Shown: one piece after another, positions 1-8,331 of the stretch
Layout: each line of letters begins with the position of its first letter
Numbering within the stretch: the stretch's first letter is position 1
Assembly: GCA_963825175.1 (NCBI GenBank)
Contig: CAWGSA010000002.1
Coordinates: 2,666,001 to 2,730,000 of the forward strand
Direction of reading: 5' to 3'
DNA: 64,000 bases
Origin: DATFTF01 sp963825175
GTDB taxonomy: Bacteria; Acidobacteriota; Thermoanaerobaculia; UBA5066; Gp7-AA6
Translations under genes and position numbers: made by a program
The notes under the pieces: generated by a model
What the model was told of the DNA's origin: nothing
Database searches by the model: none
What the model saw: only the letters and a program-made list of their open reading frames with translations

Positions 1-20
1 TCACGAACCGCGTTCGTGCC

Positions 21-94
21 GTAGGGGCGGCCCTTGCGGCCGCCCGGCCCTGGCGAACCGCATGGCGGGCGGGGACAAGCCCCGCCCCTGCGGT
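21..94. repeat. REP-like GC-rich inverted repeat
   Basis: Two arms face each other. The left arm starts GTAGGGGCGGCCCTTG (21-36). The reverse complement of the right end (about 66-93) starts GCAGGGGCGGGGCTTG. Each arm is itself partly palindromic. The rest of 1-184 shows no coding region. A related hairpin sequence, GGTAGGGCGA...TCGCCCTGCC, recurs at 15626-15648 inside the trp leader. It is probably a dispersed REP-type intergenic repeat; only genome-wide counting would prove that. Confidence 0.55.
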
Positions 95-184
95 GCGGGA
101 ACACAGCGGGCCGCACTTCGCACCTCGGGCGCCGGAATTTGCCCTGGGCAGTGTAAACCGGCGACCTGGAGTTAGATTGACTCC

Positions 185-655
185 ATGAAAGATCCCTACA
201 AGAACAAGAAGCTTCCTCGCCTGACGGTCGACGCGTGGGTCCGGGACCGCCGCGGGCGTCTTCTGCTCGTGCAGCGCGGGCGGCCGCCGTTCCTGGGCCG
301 CTGGGGGCTTCCGGGCGGATTCTGCGAGTGGAAGGAGACGACCGAACGGTGCTGTGCGCGGGAAGCTCTCGAGGAGACCGGCGTGACCGTCCGGGTCGGA
401 CGTCTCCTCGGCGTCTATTCCGATCCGAAGCGCGACCCGCGCGGCCACAACGTGACGGTTCTCTACGAGGCGCGCCCGATCCGCGGGAAAGCCAGGGGCG
501 GCGACGACGCGGCGGAGGCCCGGTGGTTCACCCCGCGAGAGCTTGCCCGTCTCTCCTTCGCCTTCGACCACGGGAAGATCATTCGGGAACACCTGGCAAA
601 GCGGCGGGCACGGGATCGGCCATCGCGCGCGCGGCGCGGCGGCGCTCGAGGATGA
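185..655 (+). CDS. NUDIX hydrolase
   Basis: A 156-residue protein of the usual single-domain NUDIX size. The Nudix box is complete at residues 45-67: a glycine, five residues, E51, seven residues, then REALEETGV (59-67). It should hydrolyse a nucleoside diphosphate linked to another moiety; ADP-ribose or an oxidised nucleotide is plausible, but the substrate cannot be read from sequence. No signal peptide is visible, so it is cytoplasmic. The last 25 residues are basic and low in complexity. They overlap by 77 bp the 3' end of the convergent LOG-family gene, so the two tails constrain each other. Good confidence in family, low in substrate. Confidence 0.88.
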   Translation: MKDPYKNKKLPRLTVDAWVRDRRGRLLLVQRGRPPFLGRWGLPGGFCEWKETTERCCAREALEETGVTVRVGRLLGVYSDPKRDPRGHNVTVLYEARPIRGKARGGDDAAEARWFTPRELARLSFAFDHGKIIREHLAKRRARDRPSRARRGGARG

Positions 656-1361
656 GCCGCTCCCGCGCCTGATCGAACTTCTCCTTGTGCCGTTCGATCC
701 AGGAGACCGCCTCCTCGATCGAGCCGGCCAGGTGAACGAGATCCAGATCCTCCGCGTTGATGAGTCGGCGCGGGACCATCTCCCGACGCATCCAGTCCAA
801 CAGCCCCTGCCACATCTCACCCACCAGGACGACCGGGCGCTCGGTCATGAACCCGACCTGGAGCAGCTGCCACACCATCATGAGCTCGAGCGCGGTGCCG
901 ATGCCGCCGGGAAAGATGATGAACGCCTGCGACATGCGCACGAAGTGGTGGAGGCGCGAGAAGAAGGTCCGATGCGCGGTGACGCTGTCGAGATACGGAT
1001 TGGCCTTTTCGTAGGGCACCGCGATGGTCAGACCAAAGGAACGGGTCTTCTTCTTTCCGTTGCCGCGGGAGGAAGCCGCGCCCTCGTTGGCCGCTTCCAT
1101 CAGGCCCGGCCCGCCTCCGGTGACGATGTCGCACCCGAGCTCCGTCAGGCGGGTGGCGAGCTTGCGAACCTCCGCGTATTCCCGGTCTCCGGGCTGGATG
1201 CGGGCGCTCCCGAACACCGCGACCCGGTAGTAGAGCAGCTCGGCCGGGTTCAAGGCCTCGAGCTCTTCGATCGTGTCCCAAAGGCGCACGATCGTGCGGT
1301 CGATGATTTTTCCGACGTCCGGTTCGCGCCGGATCTTGTTGGGTTGTTTCTTGTTCATCAC
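579..1361 (-). CDS. LOG-family Rossmann-fold nucleotide hydrolase (TIGR00730-like)
   Basis: A 260-residue protein with both LOG signatures: GGGPGLMEAANEG near residues 82-94 and PGGIGTALE at 151-159. Proteins of this family (historically misnamed lysine decarboxylases) are phosphoribohydrolases that cleave nucleoside 5'-monophosphates such as cytokinin ribotides. The bacterial substrate is often AMP-like and unknown. An extra N-terminal helix of about 40 residues precedes the fold, as in the longer bacterial LOG group. It is the last gene of a long minus-strand block and runs tail-to-tail into the NUDIX gene with 77 bp of overlap. The start could be either of the two initial methionines. Confidence 0.88.
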   Translation of the reverse strand: MMNKKQPNKIRREPDVGKIIDRTIVRLWDTIEELEALNPAELLYYRVAVFGSARIQPGDREYAEVRKLATRLTELGCDIVTGGGPGLMEAANEGAASSRGNGKKKTRSFGLTIAVPYEKANPYLDSVTAHRTFFSRLHHFVRMSQAFIIFPGGIGTALELMMVWQLLQVGFMTERPVVLVGEMWQGLLDWMRREMVPRRLINAEDLDLVHLAGSIEEAVSWIERHKEKFDQARERLILERRRAARAMADPVPAALPGVPE

Positions 1362-1413
1362 TTCATGGCCATGCCGCGGACCGCGGCGGACCCGCGAGGG
1401 TCTCTGGCCGGGT

Positions 1414-2886
1414 CTATTCCGCGCGCAGGGTTGCGGAGAACGCGCGGGCCAGCAGACCGTCTTCCGTCACCGCCCACACGGTGTATCTGTAGAAGGTGCC
1501 GGGGCTCGTTGCCGAGTCGACATACACGTAGCGAAAAGACTCCTCGCCTTTGCTGGAGGAGGGAAGAATCTCGGGGCCCGACCGGGCGATGCGCCCGTCG
1601 GGGAGAACCTCTTCGCGAAAGACCGCCCAGCCGGCCAGCCCGTCGTGCGCCGCCGTCGTCCAGGAGACGTGCGGTCCGCCCGGACCGGACAGGGCTTGCG
1701 CGGCCAGGCCCGAGAACGGGAAGGAGCCGATCCCTTCCACCAACGCGATCGCGCCGGACAGCGGCGGCCCGCCGAGCGTCCCGGCCACCACGAAGTCGAT
1801 ACGGGAAACGCCGGCCAGCGGAATCGTGCGCGCGCCGCCGGGCACGAGGAACACGACGTCCGGCGGCAGTGCCGTGTCGCGGTAACGGACCACGGCCGCC
1901 GCATCCGAGCCCTGTTCGGGCCAGCCGATCCGCAGGGCACCCACGGATGCGTCCGCAGCGGGCAGGAGCACCCGGTGGCGCAGAGCGAACATCGCCGGAG
2001 TGGCGGCGTCCAGGCCCTCTTGCTCCAGGTCGGTCAGCGACATCCGGGAAGGAGACGGCTCCGTCTCCAGCGTGGCATAGAGCCGGGCGCCGAACCGAAG
2101 CATCAGCGCGTCTTCCTTCAGGCCGGTGGCGCCGGCAAAGGTTCTGAGCAGGGCCCCGAGCGGCGGCTCCCCGGTCTCCGCCGCGGTCTCCCAGACCTGC
2201 CGCAAGGAAGCCGGTCCCCCCGCCTCGCGCGCGAACTCTTCGACGAAGAGGCGCCCCAGGGAATCGGGATGCGCGGAGAGATCGACGTCGGGCGCCGCCG
2301 CCGCGAGCAGCTGCGCCTCCCGCTCCTCGGGTCCATCGTAGCCGGCCAGATACTCGGCGGCGGCCTTTGTCAGAAAAGTCGAATCGGAGACCCCGTACGC
2401 CGAAAGGGTAGCCATGGCAAACAGCCGGCCGACCTCACGGACGATCTCCGGCGTGGACAGGTTCGTGGCGTCGAGCTGAATCGTCGGTTGAACCAGGCGT
2501 CCCTGCTCGACGACACGCGCGGCGAGCCGCCGCACGCCCCCGGCGTCCGAGCGGGCGATGAGGATGCGCAGGGGATCCCCGTCGGCGAACGGCAGGCGCC
2601 ATCCCTCCTGGTCATGGAGCTCGACGGACAACCGCTGCAGCTCCGTAGAGACCAGGGCGGCGAGAGTGGCGTCTCCGGCCTCGTCGAGGACGACGGCCCG
2701 GCCGTTCCAGATGGACTCGGGAGCCTCGAAGCTGCGGTAGGGGCTGGACTCCCAGGACGACGCCGAAGGAACCGACGAGCCGAGGACGACCCGGTCGAGG
2801 CCCCACACGGGCCCCGAGGGGAACAGGCACAAAGCGCCGAAGATCAGCGCCCTGAGCAAGATCGGCCTGACCGATTGCGCACGCAT
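1414..2886 (-). CDS. secreted protein of unknown function
   Basis: About 490 residues from an ATG at 2886 that opens directly onto a hydrophobic signal peptide (RPILLRALIFGALCLFPSG, cleavage near VWG). The mature part begins with segments resembling peptidase-MA-like domains: a region about Q-R-L-S-V-E-L followed by helical stretches. No HExxH motif is visible, so an active protease is not supported. The C-terminal third is Gly/Pro/Ser rich with a WTTAAHDGLAGWAVFRE stretch suggestive of a fibronectin-III-like fold. Longer upstream extensions of this frame run antisense into the PP2C gene and were rejected. It lies between the PP2C and LOG genes on the same strand. Function not assigned. Confidence 0.7.
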   Translation of the reverse strand: MRAQSVRPILLRALIFGALCLFPSGPVWGLDRVVLGSSVPSASSWESSPYRSFEAPESIWNGRAVVLDEAGDATLAALVSTELQRLSVELHDQEGWRLPFADGDPLRILIARSDAGGVRRLAARVVEQGRLVQPTIQLDATNLSTPEIVREVGRLFAMATLSAYGVSDSTFLTKAAAEYLAGYDGPEEREAQLLAAAAPDVDLSAHPDSLGRLFVEEFAREAGGPASLRQVWETAAETGEPPLGALLRTFAGATGLKEDALMLRFGARLYATLETEPSPSRMSLTDLEQEGLDAATPAMFALRHRVLLPAADASVGALRIGWPEQGSDAAAVVRYRDTALPPDVVFLVPGGARTIPLAGVSRIDFVVAGTLGGPPLSGAIALVEGIGSFPFSGLAAQALSGPGGPHVSWTTAAHDGLAGWAVFREEVLPDGRIARSGPEILPSSSKGEESFRYVYVDSATSPGTFYRYTVWAVTEDGLLARAFSATLRAE

Positions 2887-3002
2887 CGACGTTCGAGGAT
2901 AGTCTGCGAACCCTTCCCCGTCAACGCTGATACGGAACGGAACATGCCCGCGTTGGCGAAAATCGACCGGGGCGCCCGATTTCGCGGCCCGGACATGTGG
3001 GC

Positions 3003-3815
3003 TCAGGACTTCGGTTCGCCGGCGGCGGCGTCGGGCGGGGTCGACTTGATCCGGGCGATCACGACCGTGATGTTGTCCACGCCACCTTTGTCGTTGGCCG
3101 TCTGCACCAGTCGCTCGCACAGAGCCTTGGGATCGCCTTCCGAGGCCACCGCATCGCGGATTTCCTCGTCGGAGAGCATGGTGGTCAGGCCGTCGGAGCA
3201 GAACAGAAAGACGTCTCCGGACTCGAACGAGAGCTCCTGCAGGTCGGGAGACACGGAAGGGCCGCCGCCCAACGCGCGCGTCACCACGTTCTTCAAGGGG
3301 TGCGACTTGGCCTCGTCCTCGGTCAGGATGCCGGCCGCGACTTGCTCGTGGACCCATGAGTGGTCGTCGGTCAGGCGCGAGAGCTGGCCGCCGCGGTACA
3401 GATAAGCCCGGCTGTCCCCGACGTGCGCCAGCGAGAGGATCTTGCCGTCCAGGAGTCCGGCCACGACGGTCGTGCCCATTCCCTTCAGCCATGGCTGCGC
3501 CGCGACGGCGGCCATGACCCGCTCGTTGGCCTTCTCGATCGCGACGGCGAGTCGGTTGCTGTTGAAATGGAGCTCATGGTTGTACTTGAAGGGCCAGGTG
3601 GCCTCTTCCTTCTGGCGGGTCGCGGCAATGAACTCTCCGACCGTGTCGACGGTGATCTTGGAGGCGACCTCGCCTGCGGCGTGCCCGCCCATCCCGTCGG
3701 CCACGATGAAGAGTCCTTCCTCGCTCTCTCCGTTGACGTCGAGGAGGAGGTTGTCCTCGTTGTGCTTGCGCTTTCGCCCGACGTCGGTGACGCCGAAGGC
3801 TTCAATCCCGGCCAT
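3003..3815 (-). CDS. PP2C-family Ser/Thr protein phosphatase (Stp1/PrpC type)
   Basis: 270 residues, the normal size for bacterial PPM phosphatases. The ordered motifs are all present: RKHNEDN (16-22), VADGMGGH (38-45), GDSRAYL (133-139), DDHS (150-153), SDGL (207-210) and DNIT (247-250). These supply the Asp residues that coordinate the two metal ions. It is cytosolic, with no membrane segment, and would reverse Hanks-type kinase phosphorylation. No kinase gene is visible in this window, so the partner is elsewhere. It lies downstream of the DnaJ-TPR gene with an 85-bp gap. Confidence 0.93.
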   Translation of the reverse strand: MAGIEAFGVTDVGRKRKHNEDNLLLDVNGESEEGLFIVADGMGGHAAGEVASKITVDTVGEFIAATRQKEEATWPFKYNHELHFNSNRLAVAIEKANERVMAAVAAQPWLKGMGTTVVAGLLDGKILSLAHVGDSRAYLYRGGQLSRLTDDHSWVHEQVAAGILTEDEAKSHPLKNVVTRALGGGPSVSPDLQELSFESGDVFLFCSDGLTTMLSDEEIRDAVASEGDPKALCERLVQTANDKGGVDNITVVIARIKSTPPDAAAGEPKS

Positions 3816-3900
3816 GAGCCGTCAGTCCGAATCGGCCATGGTTACCCGGCGAGAGGCCGAGGCCATCATGACGGAGAAACAACTCGTGCGGACCGGCACC

Positions 3901-4533
3901 TCAAGCTCCCTTGACCGCCCGCTGCGCTCGGATCTCATCGAGCGCGCGGCGCAGGTCCGCTGCGGAAGGGTCCCAGCGAATCGCTTCGGCCAGGGCCTTT
4001 TCCGCTTTGACCAACAAGCCGGCTTGCCGAAAAACGGTCGCCGCGTCCCTCAACAGGCGCACGTTCTGCGGTTCCAGAGCAATCGCCACCTCGAGCGCGC
4101 GGACCGCGGCGCGCAAGTCGCCGGACCGGGCCGACGCCAGGCCCATGTAGTGATGGGCGCGGGCGTCCTTGGGATTGCGCGTCGCGGCGAGCTGGAAGTT
4201 GCCGGCCGCCTCGTTGAATTGCTTCTCCTTGAACGCGGCGATCCCCTGAGACAGATAGTTCTGGGAAACGGCGTCCTCTTCCGTCGCGCCGGGACCGGCC
4301 GCCACGACCATCGACCGCTCGAAGTCATAGATCTTGCGCCGCTCCGCGTTGGTCAGAACATTGACCGCCTCGGCCAGCTCCTGGAATTTCGCCTCGGCGT
4401 CGGCGCGCTTTGCGGCGGGGGCGCGGTCCGGATGGGCTTCCCTTGCGAGAGCCCGAAATCGGTCTCGAATCTCAGCCTCACTGGCATCCCGGCCGACGCC
4501 CAACAGGACGTAGAAGTCAAGGTCTCGGGGCAT
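3901..4533 (-). CDS. DnaJ-domain / TPR protein
   Basis: 210 residues from an ATG at 4533, preceded by GGAG a few bases upstream. Residues 4-70 form a J domain with the essential HPD at 34-36 and a FERSMV end. Residues about 95-200 form TPR-like helices (NYLSQGIAAFKEKQFNEA and RAHHYMGLASARSGDLRAAV). It therefore looks like a DnaK co-chaperone or scaffold, not a full DnaJ: the Gly/Phe region, zinc cysteines and C-terminal domains are absent. The frame stays open upstream to 4827, but that would overlap the neighbouring gene, and the J domain starts exactly at this ATG. It lies in the same direction as the PP2C gene. Confidence 0.86.
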   Translation of the reverse strand: MPRDLDFYVLLGVGRDASEAEIRDRFRALAREAHPDRAPAAKRADAEAKFQELAEAVNVLTNAERRKIYDFERSMVVAAGPGATEEDAVSQNYLSQGIAAFKEKQFNEAAGNFQLAATRNPKDARAHHYMGLASARSGDLRAAVRALEVAIALEPQNVRLLRDAATVFRQAGLLVKAEKALAEAIRWDPSAADLRRALDEIRAQRAVKGA

Positions 4534-4643
4534 GATCTCCGAACTAGTCCGGCGTTTCGAGGGCGACTCAAAAACCGTTCGAGGACTAAACATTAGCATA
4601 TGAAAAAGGGGGATACGCGGGCAAGCGCGGCCGGACGGAGCCG

Positions 4644-5735
4644 CTATCGCCGCTTCTCTTCCAACCACTTGCGCGCCGTGATGCGAACGCCCTCCGGCAG
4701 ATTCGGGTCTCGCGAGACGGCCTTGAGCTCCCGGATTGGCAGGTGCTTGACCAGCGGCATCGTGACGGCCAGCGGGACTTTCGGATTCTTGACCAGCCCG
4801 CTGACGATGCCGGGGTGGCGGGCCCACTCGCGGTTGCCGGAGATCTTCCGGAACAGGTCGTCGTTGAGGTGCCGCATCGAAGCGAAGGACTCGACCTCGT
4901 TGACGGTCAGTCCGCGGGACTTCAAGACGGCCTCTCCGACCAGCTTGTTGGCATCCCCCATGAGGATACGGCGCTCCTCTTTTCCTCCGCTGTAGGCGAG
5001 CTTGATCTTCTCGGAGACGGTCATGACGGCGATGCGGCGGTACACCGCGCCGGTGGTGAGAGAGGTTTCGATGCCGTCTTCGACCAGAGGCGGCCCCGTG
5101 ACCAGGTTGGCTTCCTCCGGGCTCAGAGCCGCCAGGTCGATGGCCGCCTGTTCCTCCGCCCTCGCGGCCTCCGCGGCCGCGGCCTCCTCCTGGACGCGGA
5201 CCTTCTCCGCTTCCTGGCGGCGCTCTTCCTTGTCGAAGAACTCTTCTCGAACCTCGGACAGCCGGCGCCGGTTGTCCGAAGACAGCTCGGGATTCTCGAA
5301 GAGAGCATCGATGAGCGACGGCAGCCGCAGCAGCCGAGCCTGGTTCACGACCAACGCGTCCTGTGGACCGCCGGTCACGGCTCGCGCCAGAACCTGGAGG
5401 GTCTCGTCGGCGATGTTCTTGTGCCGGATGATGTGCTCGAGGACGAGGGGATCCTCCGTGTGGCGCGTGAGCGTGTCGAGCTCCTGCCCCGTGGGAGCTC
5501 CAACCGTGAGGAACCGAGAGAGCTCTTCGGGCGACGTCGCGGCAAAGGACTCCTCGGCCGCGACGCGGGTTGGCTCTTCCCGATCCTCCAGGACCGCCAG
5601 GAGGGCGCGGATCTGATCTTCCTGGTCCAGCGGGAGCAGGCGCCGGGCCGCGAACATGCGGGCCTCGGCCGGGGCTTCGCCCGCTCGAAGCACGGAGATC
5701 AGAGCTTGGGGGTCGGTGAGATCCCGTACGGCCAA
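4644..5735 (-). CDS. helical-repeat-like protein with charged coiled coil, unknown function
   Basis: 363 residues, no signal peptide. Residues 1-160 are short amphipathic helices with HEAT-like spacing (ALISVLRAGEAPAEARMFAA, LEDREEPTRVAAEESF). Residues about 168-210 are an extremely Glu/Arg/Ala-rich coiled coil. Residues 225-363 contain a second helical unit (EKIKLAYSGGKEERRILMGD, HLNDDLFRKISGNREWARHP). The ILMGDANKLVGEAVL segment resembles unnamed proteins often found near motility or envelope genes, but I cannot name a family. It follows rodZ in the same direction, about 100 bp away, and precedes the DnaJ-TPR gene. Confidence 0.7.
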   Translation of the reverse strand: MAVRDLTDPQALISVLRAGEAPAEARMFAARRLLPLDQEDQIRALLAVLEDREEPTRVAAEESFAATSPEELSRFLTVGAPTGQELDTLTRHTEDPLVLEHIIRHKNIADETLQVLARAVTGGPQDALVVNQARLLRLPSLIDALFENPELSSDNRRRLSEVREEFFDKEERRQEAEKVRVQEEAAAAEAARAEEQAAIDLAALSPEEANLVTGPPLVEDGIETSLTTGAVYRRIAVMTVSEKIKLAYSGGKEERRILMGDANKLVGEAVLKSRGLTVNEVESFASMRHLNDDLFRKISGNREWARHPGIVSGLVKNPKVPLAVTMPLVKHLPIRELKAVSRDPNLPEGVRITARKWLEEKRR

Positions 5736-5838
5736 GAAGGGTCAGCTCTTCCCGGTCTCGCCGCCGAAACCGAAGCTCACGAGCGTGCCGCGCGGACGCG
5801 GACAGAGAGCGCGGCCGGCCAACTGGCGAGCGGCCACC

Positions 5839-6630
5839 TCACCCTCGCGCGGGAGCCGACGGAAGAGGAACGTCCTTGATGACCTGGCCCGAGTCCCCGA
5901 GGGGATCGACGGCATGCCCGTCGACGGAGATCCGCACGCCGCCGGCGTTGCCGAGCGAAATGCGAAAACCGCTGCGCGCCTCGAAGCGCCGGATCTGGCC
6001 ATGGCGGACGATCCCGTTCAACACGGTCTGGCCGTCGGCCTCGAGCTTGGTCCAGGAGTCCTCGGTGAACTGAAGGACCAGAGAGATGGCGGGCGCCGGC
6101 GAGGCCGGATCCTGGACCGCGACGGTCTCCGACGGAAGGATCGGCGTGGGCTCGTTGGAGACGGAGACGTTCTTGAGCGACACGGGGGAAGCCTTCGGCG
6201 CGGCCACCAGAAGCCGGGCCGAACGGGACGGTTTGGCGCGGCGGTCGGGGCTCGCGATCATTCCGACCAGAACCAGGATCGCGATCACGACGCCGACGAT
6301 CATGCCCGCGGTCGAGCGGCGCCCGCGCCAGAACCGCGAGCGCGGGCGCGCCGACTTGGGGCGCGGGGCTTCCTTCGACTCGCAGCCGATGTCGGCGAGA
6401 TACGCATTGACCTTCTCCTCGGGATCGATGCCGAGGTGCCGGGCGTAGGCGCGGATGAATCCGCGGGTGAAGGTCGGCGCGGGCAGGATTCTCAGGTTGC
6501 TGTCTTCGAGCGCCTTGAGCAACCGGACGGATATTTTCGTCGCCTGAGAGATCTCCTCCAGGGAGATGTCCCGGATGGTCCTCTCGCGGCGAAGTTCCTC
6601 GCCGAAAGAGAGATCAGACGAATCAGTCAT
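5839..6630 (-). CDS. rodZ: RodZ-like cytoskeletal membrane protein
   Basis: 263 residues with the RodZ layout. An N-terminal HTH_25-type helix-turn-helix spans residues 9-75 (LSFGEELRRERTIRDISLEE, with RGFIRAYARHLGID at the end). A basic linker follows, then one transmembrane helix at about 109-127 and a C-terminal periplasmic DUF4115-like domain (about 185-255, with EDSWTKLEADGQTVLNG and RISLGNAGGVRISVDG). RodZ links MreB filaments to the elongasome. No mreB is in this window. Upstream is an uncharacterised 216-residue protein and downstream a 363-residue helical protein, so this three-gene group may act together; that is inference. Confidence 0.87.
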   Translation of the reverse strand: MTDSSDLSFGEELRRERTIRDISLEEISQATKISVRLLKALEDSNLRILPAPTFTRGFIRAYARHLGIDPEEKVNAYLADIGCESKEAPRPKSARPRSRFWRGRRSTAGMIVGVVIAILVLVGMIASPDRRAKPSRSARLLVAAPKASPVSLKNVSVSNEPTPILPSETVAVQDPASPAPAISLVLQFTEDSWTKLEADGQTVLNGIVRHGQIRRFEARSGFRISLGNAGGVRISVDGHAVDPLGDSGQVIKDVPLPSAPARG

Positions 6631-6672
6631 CGCTTCAGGACCCGTGCCTTGGTTCCGATTAAGGCGTTCATG

Positions 6673-7323
6673 CTAGACCTCGCCGGCGCGCTGCGCAAGA
6701 ACTCTTTGCGCGCAGGCCTTCAAGAGCTGCGGGACCCCGGGGGAATCCGTGAGCCCCCGGAGGTCTTCCGACGACGCGCGGGTCAGCAGCGACAGAGCCC
6801 TGGCCACGGGCAGATTGGAGTTGCGCAAGAGGGCGCTGCGGACCGCCGTCCGGAGACTCCACCGAGGGTGGTCGGCGATGACCTCGAGCACCCGTGCACC
6901 CGCCCGCGCGGTCGCCGCAACGACGTCCGGCTCGGTCGCGAACCGGCTGTCCAGCAGCGCGGACAGGACCCGGGGATCGGGGTCGAGCCGCAGGGCGATC
7001 AGGACGCCCCTGCCCGCCACCTTGGCCAGGTCGATCCGCTCGGCCAGGGCCATCTCCGGCAGGCGCCGCAGGAGGCTCTGGTCGGCCGCCCGACGGATCT
7101 CGGGATGCACCCGGCTGTCGGCGGAAAGGTGCGCCAGGTCGCGCCAGAACAGGGTCGTGACGAGTTGGAGCGCCTCCCGCCGAGGAGTCCTGGGATGCCC
7201 GGCGAGGGCCAGCCGGACGGCGTGATATTTCCGGGCCCCACGGTCCTGGAGAATGGCTTCGAAGGCTTCCCCCGAGAGGTCGGACTGGCGCAGGGCTCGG
7301 AGGTAATGTCCTTCCGGACGCAT
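6673..7323 (-). CDS. HEAT-like helical protein, unknown function
   Basis: 216 residues from an ATG at 7323, 43 bp after the trpA stop. The frame is open further upstream but there it is antisense-like and Arg-rich, so the ATG is preferred. The protein is a series of Leu/Arg/Asp-rich helix pairs (LRLDPDPRVLSALLDSRF, NSNLPVARALSLLTR, ARKYHAVRLALAGHPRTPRR) with helical-repeat spacing. There is no signal peptide. No terminator is seen between trpA and this gene, so it is probably on the trp transcript, and rodZ follows 42 bp later. No family could be named. Confidence 0.68.
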   Translation of the reverse strand: MRPEGHYLRALRQSDLSGEAFEAILQDRGARKYHAVRLALAGHPRTPRREALQLVTTLFWRDLAHLSADSRVHPEIRRAADQSLLRRLPEMALAERIDLAKVAGRGVLIALRLDPDPRVLSALLDSRFATEPDVVAATARAGARVLEVIADHPRWSLRTAVRSALLRNSNLPVARALSLLTRASSEDLRGLTDSPGVPQLLKACAQRVLAQRAGEV

Positions 7324-7366
7324 GCGGAATCTCTTTCGCCTGAGACGCCTAGAGTAAGCCTGCTGC

Positions 7367-8209
7367 TCAGGAGATCCGGCAAGCCCGAGCCAGTGCCCTG
7401 GCCAGCTCCTCGATCGCCTCCACCCGGGCCTCCCCCGCTTCCTCGACCTTGCGCACGAGCGCCGAGCCGACGACGACCCCGTCCGCCAGAGAAGCCGCGG
7501 CCCTGGCCGCGTCCGGCGAGGCGACGCCGAAGCCGATCGCGATCGGAAGTTTCCCGGCGGCAAGGCGGGCCCTGCCGACCGTCTCCTTCAGGCCGGCGGG
7601 GAGGCTCCCGCGAGCCCCGGTCGTCCCGGTACGTGAGACCACGTAGAGAAAGCCCGTCGAGAGACGGGCCGCGGCCGCCATTCGGGCAGGAGTGGATGTC
7701 GGGGACGCCAGGAAGACGGTGTCGAGCCCGCGCGCCCGGATCCCCCGGTGAAAGTCGCCGGCCTCGTCGGGAGGCAGGTCCGTGGCCAGCACGGCGTCGA
7801 AGCCGGCATCGCGGGCGTCTCGCGCGAAGCGGTCGATGCCCCGGCGCAGGATCGGGTTGACATAGGAAAAGAGGAGGAGCGCCAGGCGGGTCGTTTCCCG
7901 GATCCTTCCGGCCATTTCGAAGACGGAATCCAGATTCGTGCCGGCGGCCAACGCCCGCGCCGCCGATCGCTGGAGAACGGGACCGTCCGCGATCGGGTCG
8001 GAGAACGGGACCCCCAGCTCGAGGATGTCCGCGCCGGCCCGCTCGAGCGCCGCGGCCATCGCCACGGTGGCGTCCGCCGACGGATCGCCGGCGGTCAGGA
8101 ACGGGATGAACGCTGCGCGGTGCTCGGCAGCCGCGCGGTGAAAGCAGTCAGCGATGCGCGACGGGCCGATTTGTGATTTGGGATTCGGGGTTTGTGATTT
8201 GGGCTTCAT
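7367..8209 (-). CDS. trpA: tryptophan synthase alpha subunit
   Basis: Cleaves indole-3-glycerol phosphate to indole, which is channelled to TrpB. Family landmarks are clear: AFIPFLTAGDP near residue 34 and LELGVPFSDPIADGP carrying the catalytic Glu (about 64) and Asp (about 75). IGFGVASPDAAR and DGVVVGSALV form the phosphate end. The first 16 residues (MKPKSQTPNPKSQIGP) are translated period-7 repeat, not family sequence. TrpA would normally begin around SRIADCF. The start given is ATG 8209; GTG 8218 is also in frame, and neither has a clear Shine-Dalgarno. It is last in the trp operon and the only member not overlapping its upstream neighbour. Confidence 0.95.
   Translation of the reverse strand: MKPKSQTPNPKSQIGPSRIADCFHRAAAEHRAAFIPFLTAGDPSADATVAMAAALERAGADILELGVPFSDPIADGPVLQRSAARALAAGTNLDSVFEMAGRIRETTRLALLLFSYVNPILRRGIDRFARDARDAGFDAVLATDLPPDEAGDFHRGIRARGLDTVFLASPTSTPARMAAAARLSTGFLYVVSRTGTTGARGSLPAGLKETVGRARLAAGKLPIAIGFGVASPDAARAAASLADGVVVGSALVRKVEEAGEARVEAIEELARALARACRIS
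8168..8202. repeat. period-7 repeat, trpA side
   Basis: Five degenerate heptads on the plus strand: GATTTGT GATTTGG GATTCGG GGTTTGT GATTTGG. Read on the minus strand they encode the unusual N-terminus of TrpA. They face an equivalent five-heptad array at 8297-8331 in inverted orientation, enclosing 94 bp. Confidence 0.8.
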
Positions 8210-8243
8210 GAGGATCACTGAGACATCTGCCGCCGCCGTGGCT

Positions 8244-8261
8244 TACAATATTTATATTGTA
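8244..8261. promoter_or_regulatory. AT-rich perfect dyad, operator- or promoter-like
   Basis: TACAATAT-TT-ATATTGTA: two perfect 8-bp arms with a 2-bp spacer in an otherwise GC-rich region. It sits in the middle of the 94-bp segment between the inverted heptad arrays. On the minus strand it contains TATAAAT and TACAAT, so it could be a -10 element or a repressor site for trpA. No matching -35 is obvious. Confidence 0.45.
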
Positions 8262-8296
8262 GATCCGTCAGAATCGCCGCTGCCCTGGAAATCCGC

Positions 8297-8331
8297 CGCA
8301 ATCGCAGATCACAAATCGCACATCACAAATC
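8297..8331. repeat. period-7 repeat, trpB side
   Basis: Five heptads read on the minus strand: GATTTGT GATGTGC GATTTGT GATCTGC GATTGCG. The trpB stop codon TGA (8325-8323) lies inside the array. It is the inverted partner of 8168-8202. Confidence 0.8.

Noticed and set aside
543..2147. A 534-codon plus-strand frame over the LOG gene
   Set aside because: Antisense to the LOG motifs; the second half is almost entirely Arg/Pro/Ser.
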